From NCBI RefSeq assembly GCF_947507565.1, contig NC_089191.1, forward strand, positions 1,302,001 to 1,366,000: 64,000 bases of DNA, given 5' to 3'. This document shows positions 46,231 through 57,794 of this stretch, one piece after another (the stretch's first letter is position 1; the number at the start of each line of letters is the position of its first letter). The stretch comes from Oscarella lobularis. Lineage: Eukaryota > Porifera > Homoscleromorpha > Homosclerophorida > Oscarellidae. The notes under the pieces were generated by a model, which was not told the DNA's origin, did not search any database, and saw only the letters and a program-made list of their open reading frames with translations. A program made the position numbers and the translations under genes.

Positions 46231-48252
46231 GTTTATTCCAAAGAAATTACGGAAATTTTCTCTTTTGCTTCAGTTACAGTAAGACGTTTTAACGGATCTT
46301 TCTCCGCACATGATGCTGCAGTAATCGTCAAGAAGGTGTTCATCACTGCCTAAATACAAAATATTGGAGTTAGTAAACGGAATGACCGAAATTAGTCAAC
46401 CTTAGCAACAAATCAGCCAAAACACCGAAAGAGTAAAAGTCCGATGAGAAACTTTCTTTAGCATGTCCAGAAGGAACTTCAAGAGCAATATGAGGGTGAG
46501 CCTTCAAAAAAGCTTTGAGGGCTTCTCCAGCAAGTGAGCGTTTTCGAAACACTCTATTTTTCCATTGCGCCTTTCCAAAATCGATTAAAACCGCACGACA
46601 GTTATCGCTTTCACCATCAAGAGCTACGTTGTCAGCCTTAATGTCGTTATGAAGAAGATTAAGAGAGTGAATATATTGCATAGCATTTAAAACGTCCACT
46701 AAAAGTTTGACGAGGAGGGCCTTCAAGAAAGAAGCGTTATCTTTCTCGTGTTGATTTGAGCGAAAATTTGCCACAGCGTCGTGAAGCGTAAGATGGACAC
46801 CAGATGCCAAGTGCAGTTTTGTAACTATAACGTATGGCTCTGCAACACTGCAAACTCCAACAAGCCAGGCAACATTTTTGTGGCAAAGACGACTCAAGAC
46901 TTTCGCTTCGTGGACTAACTCTCCACGAATTGAGCTCTTGAACGTTTTAGCGCAGACCCACTCCTTATTCAATACTCTTATCTGACAAGATCCAAACCGA
47001 CCAGATCCTAGATGAAATCATTATAAAAACATAAATTAAAGTAAGCTACCAATATTACCAAGGTTTTCTCGAAAATTTCCATACTGGCTTAGAGGCTCAA
47101 GCCAAAGCGGAGAAATTTCGCGGCAAAAATCCACCTTCTCCTCCTTGTCAGCGGCAATGCTGCTCGGAGTGGCCTTTGCTGCTGTTTTATATCTCCATTT
47201 TGCCTTATGTAGCTCGACGTTTCTTTCTCGAAGCGTTCTGTAATTTTAAATTTGAAAAATACCAGAATTGCAAAATTATTACTAGCCCAAGCGCACTCCT
47301 CCGTGTTTTGTCTTAATTAAAAAGACTAACAGGATTAAGAGTGTGTCTGGAGCTATTGCATTATTTGCAAATAATTATTTTTTGTCTGTGTATTATATTT
47401 TTGCAGAGAAACATTTGTACGTAGATAACTATAGCATAAATCTTAATGTTTGTTATTGCCATCAAACTCTTCCGTGTTATGTCTTATTAAAAAGACTGAC
47501 AGGATAAAGAGCTTTTCTTAAAACCATGCATTATATTGAAAATAGCTACTTAGCGTCTGTATAAATACTTTGGCTTAAATAGATACATTTACACGATACA
47601 GTAATGGTCTAATAAGCCAGCAAACTCTTCCGTGTTTTGTCTAGGATAGACTGACAGGATAAGAATTATACCAGCTCCAATTATAACCAAATGCATTTGT
47701 AAAGGCAATAAAAAATAAAGATCTAACCTCAGGACAGTGTCAAATTGTTGTTTTAGAAGAAGTTTTTCCTTTGCTTCCTTTTCACATTTTTCCCTGAGTG
47801 CCTCTTCTTTTTCCTTTGTCTTGTACGCCTCCTTGACCTGAGAGAGAAGTTCTTCCCTCTCCTCCCTTTTCTCTCGCTTCTTCAGGCGCTGCTGACGCAG
47901 CTTTCTTGCTCTTTTTGACATTGACAAACCTGCATCAGGCTAGAAAAAATTGAAGCATCGCTACTTAGTTGTTGAAAATTTATTTCCTTACTTTGGGATC
48001 ATTATCGAAGGAAGGATCCTTCCTTTTGCGCGAAAGCGCCTTATTGTCCTTCGCCTAAAAATGTGAAATAGTCTTGGAATTTCGGCGTGCGTCAGACGAG
48101 AAGAAGACGGCTACCTCTCTCTTATTCGATCCTTCGCCAATCTTATCGTTTATGGCACAGTCCTATAAAGAAAAATAAGCGAATGTGGCCTCTCTTGAGC
48201 TCTGAAATCCAAAAAACGCTTCATTAACCTTCAAGTCTTTGTCATCGGCCAT
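46231..48252 (-). CDS. Coiled-coil protein kinase, left copy
   Basis: Exons: 48,252-48,229, 48,162-48,115, 48,054-47,992, 47,939-47,728, 47,238-47,059, 47,007 to about 46,400, and 46,350-46,231. The first four join in phase and encode a charged N-terminus and a coiled coil (KLRQQRLKKREKREEREELL). The kinase domain follows: Gly loop GSGRFGSC, Lys in VCAKTFK, HNDIKADN for the catalytic loop (Asn for the usual Arg of HRD, Asp kept), IDFGKA, and ALEV in place of APE. The last exon ends the C-lobe (CAEKDPLKRLTV). Exon 5 has one A too many in GAAAGAAAACG, giving a TAA unless it is an error, and the last splice does not fit in phase. It probably phosphorylated Ser/Thr/Tyr; the substrate is unknown. 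Such HND kinases are a multicopy animal group. Confidence 0.65.
47285..47670 (-). repeat. Three hairpins in intron 4 of the left kinase gene
   Basis: Units near 47,291-47,335, 47,460-47,512 and 47,622-47,667, period about 165 bp. In gene sense: CTCTTTATCCTGTCAGTCT, a loop, then AGACAAAACACGGAAGAG. The ATCCTGTC and AACACGGAA blocks are shared with the SAM-gene hairpins, while the inner stem (GTCTA...TAGAC, GTCTT...AAGAC) differs in a paired way. Confidence 0.8.
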
Positions 48253-49319
48253 CTAGTGGTTTCGTAGGATAAAAATTCGACAGAAACGTGTCTCAGAAAC
48301 CTGGAATTACCGTGTTGCGCGAAAAAGCTTCTCTTCGAATCGGGAAAGCCGCGTGCAAACGTGTGAAACAAACTAACGCGCGTGTTCAAAAGACCCGGTC
48401 GCGTGTATCAAGAACTACACGCTACTGATTCCTTCGGAGTGAACGCGTAAATAGCTTCGTTTGGCGTGCGTGCTACGAGTGGTTCGTGTGAAATTTGCAC
48501 GTCACTCTTTACAGTGTGGGCAATGCTAGTAGCGATCAGTTTTTCAATCTGAAAAATGCTTTCCCTAAAGCACAGTTATGAATAACTTGTAACTCAGTCG
48601 TCGAACTTGCCATCAATAATGAGCTAATTTTCTTTGGTGTCAGGCGCCAGTTGAATACAAAAAAGTACGTCTTTCTCACTTCAACAACAAATCGCCTCCA
48701 AAACTCACGCACGCAGCCTCCACAGTCGATTGCTTCTTCTCCAACAGATGCCACCTATGAGTCAATAAATTGCATTATTAGGATAATCATCAAATTTGTG
48801 TAAGTCCTTGAATGGCCTGTTTGGCCTAAATTCTTTTGCAACAAAAGCAGGCTGTTCATAGGAAGAAATCGTCTCTTACATGAAACTCGGGTGTATTTTT
48901 ATTGTCGTCTTTTGGGAACAGAAAAAGAGCTCTTCAGCAGGCCCAAACCTTGTTGTTTGTGTAATTTGCGTGCATTTTTTGTGTCTGGGATCGCAAACTT
49001 GGCTTCATGGCCACTAATTTGTTCGCATCATTAAAGTAATGAACGTTTGTTTGTCTGGCGATCCTTGCGTAGATGCGCCTGTGGTGCTGTTCTTGTTCTA
49101 ATGAACACTCTCTCTATCTCTTTCTGAGAGGGGACCCCTCGCTACTTTCTGTACCTTTATTTTGGCCGTCTTCTCATTCATATATAGAAAAAGCCCCTTG
49201 GTAGCTTCTATAACGTGATCATGAAGAGGATAATAATGTACAGGATGTTAGTGGCTTAGCTTTAGTGCGACTCGGACTGTCTCATTTGATTGCGAATTCT
49301 AATTTAGAAACAGTGCATG
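48253..49319 (-). pseudogene. HECT-type N-lobe exon (48,680-48,754) in otherwise empty DNA
   Basis: A 75-base exon with AG and GTGAGA borders encodes VASVGEEAIDCGGCVREFWR and RFVVE, very like the HECT start (GEEGVDAGGPRREFF). No further HECT exon is found downstream. It lies about 430 bp upstream of the left kinase start on the same strand. A HECT C-lobe scrap is at 21.3 kb. The rest of the interval shows nothing. Confidence 0.5.
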
Positions 49320-50040
49320 ACGTCGGCGCCGTCTATTTCAGTAGACGTGACGTCGGATGATTCGCAAGCATAATCAGATGATGAAGAAAGCGGTAAAGAT
49401 CTGTTAAAATACAAGAAAATCTTTTAAAATTATTTATTTTTTTGCAGACGACGAATTTTGGAAAAAGGCTCTCCGAGAAATATGGTTTGGGTACAGTAAC
49501 GAACAAGTAAATAAGTCTCTTTTATAACGAGTTATAAATCTTTTCTTTTGGCAGCTATACAATTAGAAGCCCCACGGGTTAGGGCAAGAAGCGAAAAAGA
49601 ATATAAACGACATTTAAAATTGTTTTTAGCAGTGATAATATTGGAATTGGAGAAACTGGAAGCGGAGAATTGCACAATATTGCACAATGCATTAACAAAA
49701 TTGGTCGAAAATGGTTCAATACAGGTATAACTCCGTCAAGATTGATGTTTAATTGTGTAAGCAATTTTTTTACATTTAGACGCAACCATCTAAGGTGCAG
49801 TCAGAATAATTTAAAGACTTCGACAGTTTTTATAGAGGCAGCGGAATTTTGATTAATGCATTTTCTTAGATTTTTTACGTTCTTTCTGACAAGGAAATAA
49901 AAGAAATCTCTGAGGTCCAAGTGTCAGCAACTCGCTTCGCCTACTAGTGAAGTATAAATTCAGTTGGCTAAAATTTTTACTTCACTAAGAGGAGTATACT
50001 CCGCCTATTAAACATATTTTGTGCTAAATGCCGCAAACGT
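49320..50040 (+). repeat. Dispersed repeat, copy B, with exon-like pieces
   Basis: 49,612-50,040 matches 35,930-36,570 in direct orientation (see that entry). Upstream, 49,320-49,555 has exon-like pieces: MTSAPSISVDVTSDDSQA then TAA, and after a TTTGCAG acceptor DDEFWKKALREIWFGYSNEQ ending at a GTAAAT donor. The repeat may therefore be the relic of a small gene or element that I cannot name. Confidence 0.5.
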
Positions 50041-50774
50041 GATCTTTTCGCTTATAATTTTACGTGACTGATAAATGGCAAGCATTAAGCAAACACTTTA
50101 CATACTTGCAATTTAATTTTGACTTTAATTTTGTGTTTTATAAGAATTCTTTCAGAATTTTGATTTAGCCAGTTGATATTAAAAAGAGGTAAAGACTGTG
50201 TTGCGCTTTCTCTGGCTACATGTCTTAAGCAGGAGCCAAAAACAATACAGTAGAGCATTAGCGACCTGAAATGATGTCACAAGTAATGTTAACCAATTTA
50301 ACTTCCCAAAATTATTCTGTAAAGTTGTTTAGTCTCGGGTAAGGCTCCGAAAGAAAGGGCAAGCTTCGCCTGTACCTTAGAACATGCACATACACATAAA
50401 CTTGTCTTAGCTACTTGCCACGCGAAACGAAGATGAAGCCACTTCAGATAAAGAAGAGGAAAACTTAACAAATAATGCGTTTTGCACCAAGATAAAAAGT
50501 TTGCACTAATTTCCATGTATTTCATACGTTTCATTTTGGAAACTGTTGATTGCGCGCAAATTTCTCATTTTTTGATCACTTTTTACTTGTAAAAAACATT
50601 TAATTTTACTTACTAAAACAATAAAAATGTGTCAATGTCAAAATAATAGTTGTAAAATGTAGAAGGACGTTCAAGGAACCAGGGTAATAAACTTCTATTA
50701 GAGCGTACTGTAACGTTCTGTGTTGTGTCTTAGCAAATAAGTAAGTAAACTAGTACTAACAAGCCTAGCTACAT
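50041..50774. other. No recognised gene
   Basis: AT-rich DNA with a 78-codon minus-strand frame (50,298-50,534) that has no recognisable feature. Confidence 0.4.
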
Positions 50775-51112
50775 TGGATCCTCGGTTGTCTAAACTCTAA
50801 AGATTTTAGGGGTGGTCCGATAAGCAAAATGGTCCGATAAGCGAAATAGTTTGATAAGTGAAATTAGCGTGCGCTATTGTAATTCAGCAAGTAAACAGTA
50901 CTCGTGTATCTTTTGAGAACAACTACAGAGGAAGGCGTCAAGTTAGGCGGTAGAAAATTGCTCGTGTTTGGCCATCATCGAAAGTGAGTTCATCGCAACT
51001 GGGTGCGCCAAAGAGTTATCGAGCAAAAGGAGAGCCTTGTGCTCCACGTCGTCATGAGCAATCAAAGCAGCTCTGACAGATTTGACAAAGAAGTGTAAAA
51101 TACGGTGGCCCA
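50775..51112 (-). pseudogene. Tigger gene, C-terminal half, cut off at 51.1 kb
   Basis: Minus strand from 51,112: VGHRILHFFVKSVRAALIAH, ALLLLDNSLAHPVAMNSL (second catalytic Asp), then one base out of frame NFLPPNLTP, like the FLPPNVT motif before the third Asp. At 50,775-50,850 the DNA CCTCGGTTGTCTAAACTC and GGTCCGATAAGCG resembles a Tigger terminus. The sequence stops abruptly at the heptamer array. The half carrying the first Asp lies at 61.6-61.8 kb on the same strand, in the right order to be the other part of one gene. Confidence 0.65.
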
Positions 51113-51129
51113 CAAGGGTCACGCAAAGT

Positions 51130-51385
51130 ACAAGTTACAATATACAAGTTACATGTTACATGTCGCATGTGCATGTTGCATGTTACAGGTTACAAGTTAC
51201 AAGTTACAAGTTACAAATTGCAAGTTGCAAGTTACAAGTTGCAAGTTGCAAGTCGCAAGTTGCAGGCTACATGTTACAGGTGAGTTACATGTTGAAAGTT
51301 GAAAGTTACAAGTTGCAAGTCGCAAGTTGCAGGTTACATGTTACTGGTCAGTTACATGTTGAAAGTTGCAAGTTGCAACTTGAAA
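51130..51385 (+). repeat. GTTRCAA heptamer array A1
   Basis: About 35 tandem units of GTTACAA, GTTGCAA, GTTGCAG or GTTACAT. Because 7 is not a multiple of 3, all frames give the same CKLQVAS-like peptide, so the long frames here are not genes. DNA 51,386-52,084 between A1 and A2 shows no gene. Confidence 0.95.
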
Positions 51386-52084
51386 AGTACACGGTTATTG
51401 TTGTATTGAGTTGCAAAAAGCTCGTTTTTCATAATCGATGCGTCTATCGTTATTGTAAATTAAAATTGCACCCAAGGCATAAATTTTAGTAAAGCTCTCT
51501 GCCTCTACACAATGGTGACAGTAAAAGGCCAAAGTGTGTACCGCGTGTGCGTTGATTAGAGTAAAGAAATCTCTAGTTGATTAACGGAGACATTCTTCAC
51601 GCTCCATCACGCAAAACAGACGAGGTTATTAACATTCAGCGTCACGAACAGTAGAGGAGATTATCAACAATCAAGTAGGGTTAGATCAGTCAAACACCTT
51701 TAGCCTAAGAGAACTAACTTGATTAATTGACAATACATGTCGTACAGTGACTTCCTGATTCATAATTGAATATTAAATACATTGTGAATCACACATTTAT
51801 ATGTCTAGGGTTAATGTAGGTGTGTGAATATGTATGTAACATCACTATTTATAACCTGGTAATTGAAACATCTTCTAATTAGCGTTAGAAGCATGAAAAA
51901 GAATTTTCAATAGCTCTTCTAGAAACTGTGTACTAATATTACCTGATATGTGTAAAGTGATCTTAGAAAATCTTAGAAACATGGTGAATATTATGAGGCG
52001 CCCAAGCAAAATTTTTTCTTGTCAATTTATGTGGGGACTAACATGTGTAAGATGTTGCTTGTGACAAGTTTCGTGCATACTATG

Positions 52085-52455
52085 ATGCAAGTTGCATGTT
52101 CAATGTTGCATCTCACGAGTTACAAGTTGCACGTTGCAAGTTGCAAGTTACAAGTGCATGTCACAAGTTGCACGTTGCAAGTTGCAAGTTACAAGTGCAT
52201 GCCACAAGTTGCACGTTGCAAGTTGCAAGTTACAAGTGCATGTCACAAGTTGCACGTTGCAAGTTGCAAGTTACAAGTGCATGTCACAAGTTGCACGTTG
52301 CAAGTTGAAAGTTACATGTGCATGTCACAAGTTGCGCGTTGCATGTTGCATGTTACATGTTGCATTTTCCAAGTGTCACGTTGCAAGTTGCAAGTTACAA
52401 GTTGTAAGATGCATGGCGCATGTTGCATAGTGCATGTTGCAAGTTGCATTTTTAC
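52085..52455 (+). repeat. GTTRCAA heptamer array A2 with 41 bp higher-order unit
   Basis: Heptamers organised into a 41 bp unit (CACAAGTTGCACGTTGCAAG, GTTGCAAGTTACAAGTGCAT overlapping) repeated about five times between 52,110 and 52,335. Same orientation as A1, opposite to A3. It precedes the right kinase gene by about 400 bp. DNA 52,456-52,840 has no gene I can support. Confidence 0.95.
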
Positions 52456-52839
52456 ATAGCCGCAATATTGCCCCGAACAGTTACTTTAGATGCCAATGAA
52501 AGAAGTTCTAGACTTAGCTGTAGAGTGTCCGTTCACACTCAAAACAAGCGTGTTAGATGTGCACGCCCTCTCCAGTACGCGCACGCTAATCGAACACGTT
52601 CTCCACGCCGCGACTTTCGTTCACAAGGGTGTACACTGTCTAAGGTAGATACTGCACGTTTGCGAGCGTGTTGGCCTTTGCCAAAGAGCAATAATAGCAC
52701 TGTTCCAGATTTTCCATCCACGAAATGAGCGAGTATTCGAGAGTAAGCGTACCTCGATAGCGTGAAGTCGTAAGATGCCACACGTGGAAAAACTCATCTG
52801 TTTGGTTTAGCAATTTGCTGAACAGAAGCGTTCTTATTT

Positions 52840-54253
52840 GGCAAACGATGATTCTGTGTTGCCGGCGATGATTCTGTGTTGCCGGCAGCAAAAAAAATTA
52901 AAGCGTCCCTTCAACAAAAGGTACTGCAGTTTTATAACAAATGACTCAGTGATTACCAACACTTTGAGCATGGCTTTGGAAAGAGGAGGAAGTAAAAGCT
53001 CAACGAATTTCAAGGAAAAAAATGCAACGGAAAAAACGGCAAGAGACCCTCGTGAATTTGAAAAAGGAAGCACTAGAAGAGAAAGCAAAAATCGAGGCTT
53101 TCCAAGAAGAAAGAGAGGAATCGAAGGCTCACATAGCTGACCTAAGCGAAAAAGTTTCTCAAACAAAAACTGCTTACCAACAATTAGCCAAAGACAAGGG
53201 CTACCTGGAAAATTGTTTTCAAACACTAAAAATGTAAATCTGTTTGAAAAATTTTTCTATTTTATTATTATTCAAAATTTTAGGAAGTTTAAAAATCAGG
53301 AAAAGCAGTTGCGCAGGGCTCAAACTGCAGCAATCCAAAATACGCCTCATCTTATTGCTGCAACCCCAAGGGTCCTGACATATCCTACACCAAACAATCT
53401 ACTGTGCCGCCTAATTAGGCATGAATGGCTTCTCTCATCGCCGTTCTCAAAAGGAATCATTGGTATACCTTCATTTATTTGAGCAATTTTATACCTAATA
53501 TAATTTGCCATTCCAATAGGTGAGGGAAGGTATGGCAAATGCTACATACGTTTACTGCATGGAAACGAAGTCTGCGTAAAAGAATTCCATGCCAGTTGCT
53601 CGTCAAAGTCAGACCTATACCAAGAAGTGGAAATTCTAAGTCACCTTTGCCACACAAACGTCGTCTGGCTTCTAGGAGCGTCATTGCCAAATGCAAAAGA
53701 AAAGAAGCCGTTTCTTTTGCTTACGACGCTCTACTTGTTCTGTGACAGGCCACTGACTGTCCACGCAGCACTAATGCATCATCACCGCAAAACAGACTGG
53801 TTCAAAAAAGTAGAGATTAATTCGTTTATTTCTTCCATCGCTGTTGACGTGGCGAAAGGCGTGGCCTACCTGCACGAAAATGGGTGTCTCCATAACGATC
53901 TTAAAACGGATAACGTTGTTCTTCATGGCAACGAAAGAGGTGCAAAATCTGTTATCATCGATTTTGGGAAAAGCCAATTTATAAAGACGGTCCAAAGCCA
54001 TGAGCCTAAACGGAATCTCGTAGGGGACCATCTGAAGACCTTTCTTGCTAAACACTGCCACCTTGCCCCTGAAGTTCCAAGAGGAGGAAGGGAATCCACA
54101 GCTAGTGACGTATTTTCGTACGGGGTTCTCTTAAAAGCAATCAACGTAAAGAACAATCTTTGGTTGTTTGGCCTCGCAACGAAGTGCTGTTCGGAAGATG
54201 TCAAAGAGAGGCCAACGATGTCTAACGTGTGTCGTGATTTGTGTGACATCTGA
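52840..54253 (+). CDS. Coiled-coil protein kinase, right copy
   Basis: Exons: about 52,866-52,918, about 52,985-53,233, 53,284-53,462 and 53,520-54,253, with matching phases for the last three. Coiled coil 53,022-53,233 (ALEEKAKIEAFQEEREESKA). Kinase domain: Gly loop GEGRYGKC, Lys in VCVKEF, Glu in YQEVEILSHL, HNDLKTDN catalytic loop, IDFGKS, and LAPEV (APE kept), then SASDVFSYGVLL-like region and a C-lobe end ERPTMSNVCRDLC. All catalytic residues of an active kinase are present except that HRD is HND. A 20 bp tandem duplication at 52,846-52,885 disturbs the N-terminus, so the start is uncertain. Same exon design as the left copy but lacking the last intron. It is followed 103 bp later by the end of the convergent transposase gene. 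Confidence 0.7.
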
Positions 54254-54356
54254 AAATTGCTTGACTCATTTTTTATTCATCAAAGTGTATTTCAACGTCT
54301 GGTGTCGATCTCTCTGAAATGTATAACTTCTTTTGAAACTCCCACACACACAGCAT

Positions 54357-57225
54357 TTAAAAGTTTTCAAGACGTGCTATAGATATGCCTATGTCGTCTT
54401 CTGTGTAGCCAATGTGGTACCCAATGATGTGAGGAGAATACGATAAAGTTTCAAACTTTCTGATCTTTAAATACGTTTTAGACTTGAACAATACGACTTC
54501 TTCCACTTGCCCATATTGGGGAAAGTCTTCGCTCCAACCCAATTTTATGACTCCGGGATATTTGTATGTAACTCCGTTATGTGTAACATAGGGTACTCTA
54601 AATTTTGTTCATCCATAAAAATGAGCTTTAATTAATAAATTTATAGGAAGGTACCTATGTCCAACGACGTCATTCGGTAAATCTTCTGAAGAGAAATCGG
54701 CCTGTATTATAGGCAAGCAAGGATGATTTTTCAGGCATAGTTCTTTCCCTTCAGAAAATTACATTTTACTTGAAAGATTTTACTAAGCTGATTTGCTTTA
54801 CCTTCTCCGATGTCATCAGGAGCATAAAGAAATCCTTTCTTGTTCCCCGGGTCTGCTGTGCTGCCCAGAAGTTGGCTGCACATCCAGTGTTGATGGGCTT
54901 GGGCTAAGCTGAACGGAACATTGATAAAATTTCGTCCAACCAATTTTTTGAAAAATGAATGCTTTGCTTCGAATCTCATACACCAAAACCGTCGAGGTGG
55001 CCCAAACCTATTGAGTACCAGTTTGTAAAGATATCAATAACTGAGTTGGACAAACCTCTCAATTTCTGAAGGCAAATGTAACAAATAGTGCACTTAGGAT
55101 AAACATTTTCAGCTGGATAGCACTGAATGAACATCTTATGATGATCAGTAATTAGGTTCTTAAGCAATGCGACGTCGTGCCGCGTCAAGTGTGGCTGGTG
55201 GCTAGTGAAACTATTTGCAGCAGAAAGATAAAAGCTCTGTACTTTTCGTCGCTCTCCGGAATATATTCTCCCACTAAAAAGGGGAAAGCTCTTGCAAGAA
55301 GCCAAGACTGATTTGCTATTTGAACATATTACGCAAAAAAATATAGCCTTGCATGCATGCAGTATCACCTTGTTCTTTTAGTTTGGCACTGCCAAGCAGC
55401 ACGTCCTTCTGAAGAATGGATGGCTTGTTTTTTGCGTTGATAAAGCCATAACCAAAACATTGAATAGCAGAATTAAGCTTTTCTAAAGAGAAAAATTTTT
55501 TTCCCTTATGCACCATTTAAGCAACAGCTTCATTTCTCGAGGAATTATGCCCTCAAACAGTATGTGCATTATGTCGTGTGGCAGGCACTTGGTCAAGTCG
55601 AAGTGATCAATGGCATTGAGAGGACTCTCAAAATTGATGCCATGATAAGTTGACAACTCTTCGGCGTCTTTAGGGGTTTCAGCACTCCTGATTTCCTCAC
55701 ACGCTAATAAATGAGGCGAGTGTTCGCAATTCGCACTGCGTTTCCGATGACTATGGTGATAATATATAGTTAGTGGAGGGAATTCACTTAAATATTTAAA
55801 ATCTGAACCTTCTCTTTTATAGTTTCTTTTGTGATGTGACACGATCTGCAGCATTTATTGGCAAATCCCACTCCCTCCTTAAAGCCGCCAAGATAATTGC
55901 TTCCTAAGGTGTCTCCCAGAATTGCTTACACCGCTCCCTTCAGATGTATAGATTCGCCTCGAATTAGAAACTGGTGACCCTGTCATACGTAAAAAATATA
56001 GCAGAAATTTTGAAAAATGTATTTTTACTGTTGAGGAAAGTAGTTTAACGTCTTGAAAAAATGGTTCGAGAAGAGCTTGGAAACCATGAGACCTGATGTC
56101 TTTAGCTTTTGCGACGGCAATCAAATCTAGTGAGGTTAGACTTGACCTACAACTTGGCGACAAATTTGCCAGCGTGTAATAGAATAATCCTAATTCAAAC
56201 AATTTTAGACTGATGATGATGCCATACACGTATACGAAGTTGTGTGCTTACCAAGTTTATGAGTTTTAATTTTTGATCCCAGTGGATTGACAATTTCTAC
56301 GTCATCGTAATAGCAGACAATTTGAAAAGCATCACTGTTTTCACTAAATATGGGATGATTTTGGAAAATGCTCCCATCACGACAGTCGGTCAGCTCATCC
56401 GATTTGCTTGGTCGGGCGGAGAAGTATTCATTAACAAATTCGTCATTTCTCATTTTTGCCTTTATAGCGAAAATGTAAACAACGGGTAAAAATTACTTAA
56501 AAAGTACCTCTAGGCTCTTCAATAAAGGAACAACATATCCAGTAGCCTTTTTAGCTACTAGTTTTCGTTTCCCCTGTATCACTTTCCACGTCTTTTTAGA
56601 TTCAAACTGAACAATTTCAGGAGACTAAAAAAGAAGACAGATTATGCATGCAGAGCTGACGTGTTTTGCTTTAAAATCTTACAATTAGTCCAAAATTTTC
56701 TTTAAAAATTTTTCTTTGAAGATATTCAGTTTTAATAGGTCTGAAGACATCAAAAGATTGAGCAACGGTTGACGTGTCTGCCGCATCCGGGTTTGAAATC
56801 AAATCAAAAGCTGTCTGCCACATAGATTGCATAATGTCCCTGACGCTGTCCACGACAATCTGAGGCAGATGATGCTTGGCTTTCACGTGAAGAAGATGCG
56901 AAGCGCACTCTCGTGTTATAATTTTTTGAGCATCTTCTCTCTTTCTGTCAGAATCTTAGGGTGGAGCGAAGGAAAAGATTTCATCTTCTATAAGGGTGGT
57001 GTGGTCGTTAGTAATCAGTTGTTCAGAGCTTGGTTCTACAACTGGGAGATGCGCCTTGTGCTTGCGAGACCGGTGGCTTCGATAGGAGTTGTAATTTCGG
57101 AACGACTTTCGACAATCTTGGCAGCGAATAATAAATCTAGGGTCCCGCTGGTGCATGCTAAGGTAGTGCTTCTCCAAACTGTTCTTTGAATCACTTTGGA
57201 AGTTGCAAAGTTCGCAAGGAAACAT
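54357..57225 (-). pseudogene. C2H2-finger transposase-like gene, right copy
   Basis: Mirror partner of the 43.2-46.2 kb gene, with exon borders at the same places. Start at 57,225: fingers CELCNFQSDSKNSLEKHYLS and CQDCRKSFRNYNSYRSHR; exon 1 ends 56,683 (donor GTAAGA after NFGLI); then SPEIVQFESKKTWKVIQGK, ICYY-like VCYYDDVEIVNPLGSK, FYYTLANLSPSCRSSL, LGDTLGSNYLGGFKEG, FDLTKCLPHDIMHILFEG, CMRFEAKHSFFKKL (54,979-54,930) and an end YTEDDIGISIARLENF. Lesions: TAA at 56,956-56,958, TAA at 55,926-55,928, and a frame change near 55,740. Function as for the left copy: probable transposase, dead here. Confidence 0.7.
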
Positions 57226-57449
57226 TTCGTACCTAAATCGAAAGAAGGCACAATGAAAAGAACTCGTATTAGGATAGGAGAGAGCTGAGGCTAATATCAG
57301 TATCAAAATTGCCCTTACCAAAGTAGAAACAACGAGAGCTTTCGCCAGAGAATCCCTCGTATGTACCAGAATGCTGAGTACGCATGTGCCAATTACAGTA
57401 CGTCATAAGTGCATGCGCACTTTTCAGTCCTGAACGTACGTACGGCGTG
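57226..57449. promoter_or_regulatory. Head-to-head promoter region, right module
   Basis: Interval between the divergent transposase (-) and SAM (+) starts, counterpart of 43,108-43,220. No clear core promoter motif. Confidence 0.45.
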
Positions 57450-57794
57450 ATGTCCTCCAACGATATCGCTACCTTCATGCGCGGCCTTGGTGAACCAGCA
57501 GATCTTATCAAACTAATACAAGGTAGAGAAAGAGCAGCCATAACTCTCAGCGGCGGACTACATCGACAACTACTTCTTAACACGTGGCTTAAATTTTAGA
57601 CGAAGAGTTAGACTACAGCGCTCTTGAGCTACTCCTTCGCGATAACGAAGAGCTGCGAAGTGTTTGCCCGACACTGAAGATGCGGCTGAAGCTCAAATCC
57701 ATCTTTCAAGACTTCACAACGAAGGTGAGAAATTGCACCATACAGAAGGAATGTGCTCCCAAAGACTGCGAAACGAACGGTACCGCACTCTCTT

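Larger units (their letters stand above)
39409..48300. mobile_element. Three-gene SAM / transposase / kinase module, left copy
   Basis: Three genes in the order SAM(-), C2H2 transposase(+), kinase(-), with 113 bp between the first two starts and about 43 bp between the last two stops. The same three genes occur in mirror order at 52.8-60.9 kb. Terminal repeats of this copy were not found, so its outer limits are the gene limits. Most genes carry one or a few lesions. Confidence 0.65.

Noticed and set aside
51130..52455. Possible CRISPR array
   Set aside because: Units are contiguous without unique spacers, and the DNA is eukaryotic.
51082..52459. Open frames of 65-146 codons with CKLQVAS-like repeats
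   Set aside because: All three frames give the same peptide because the heptamer is not a multiple of three; also seen in antisense at 61.4-61.8 kb.
52834..53226. 130-codon minus-strand frame
   Set aside because: Antisense to the coiled-coil exon of the right kinase.
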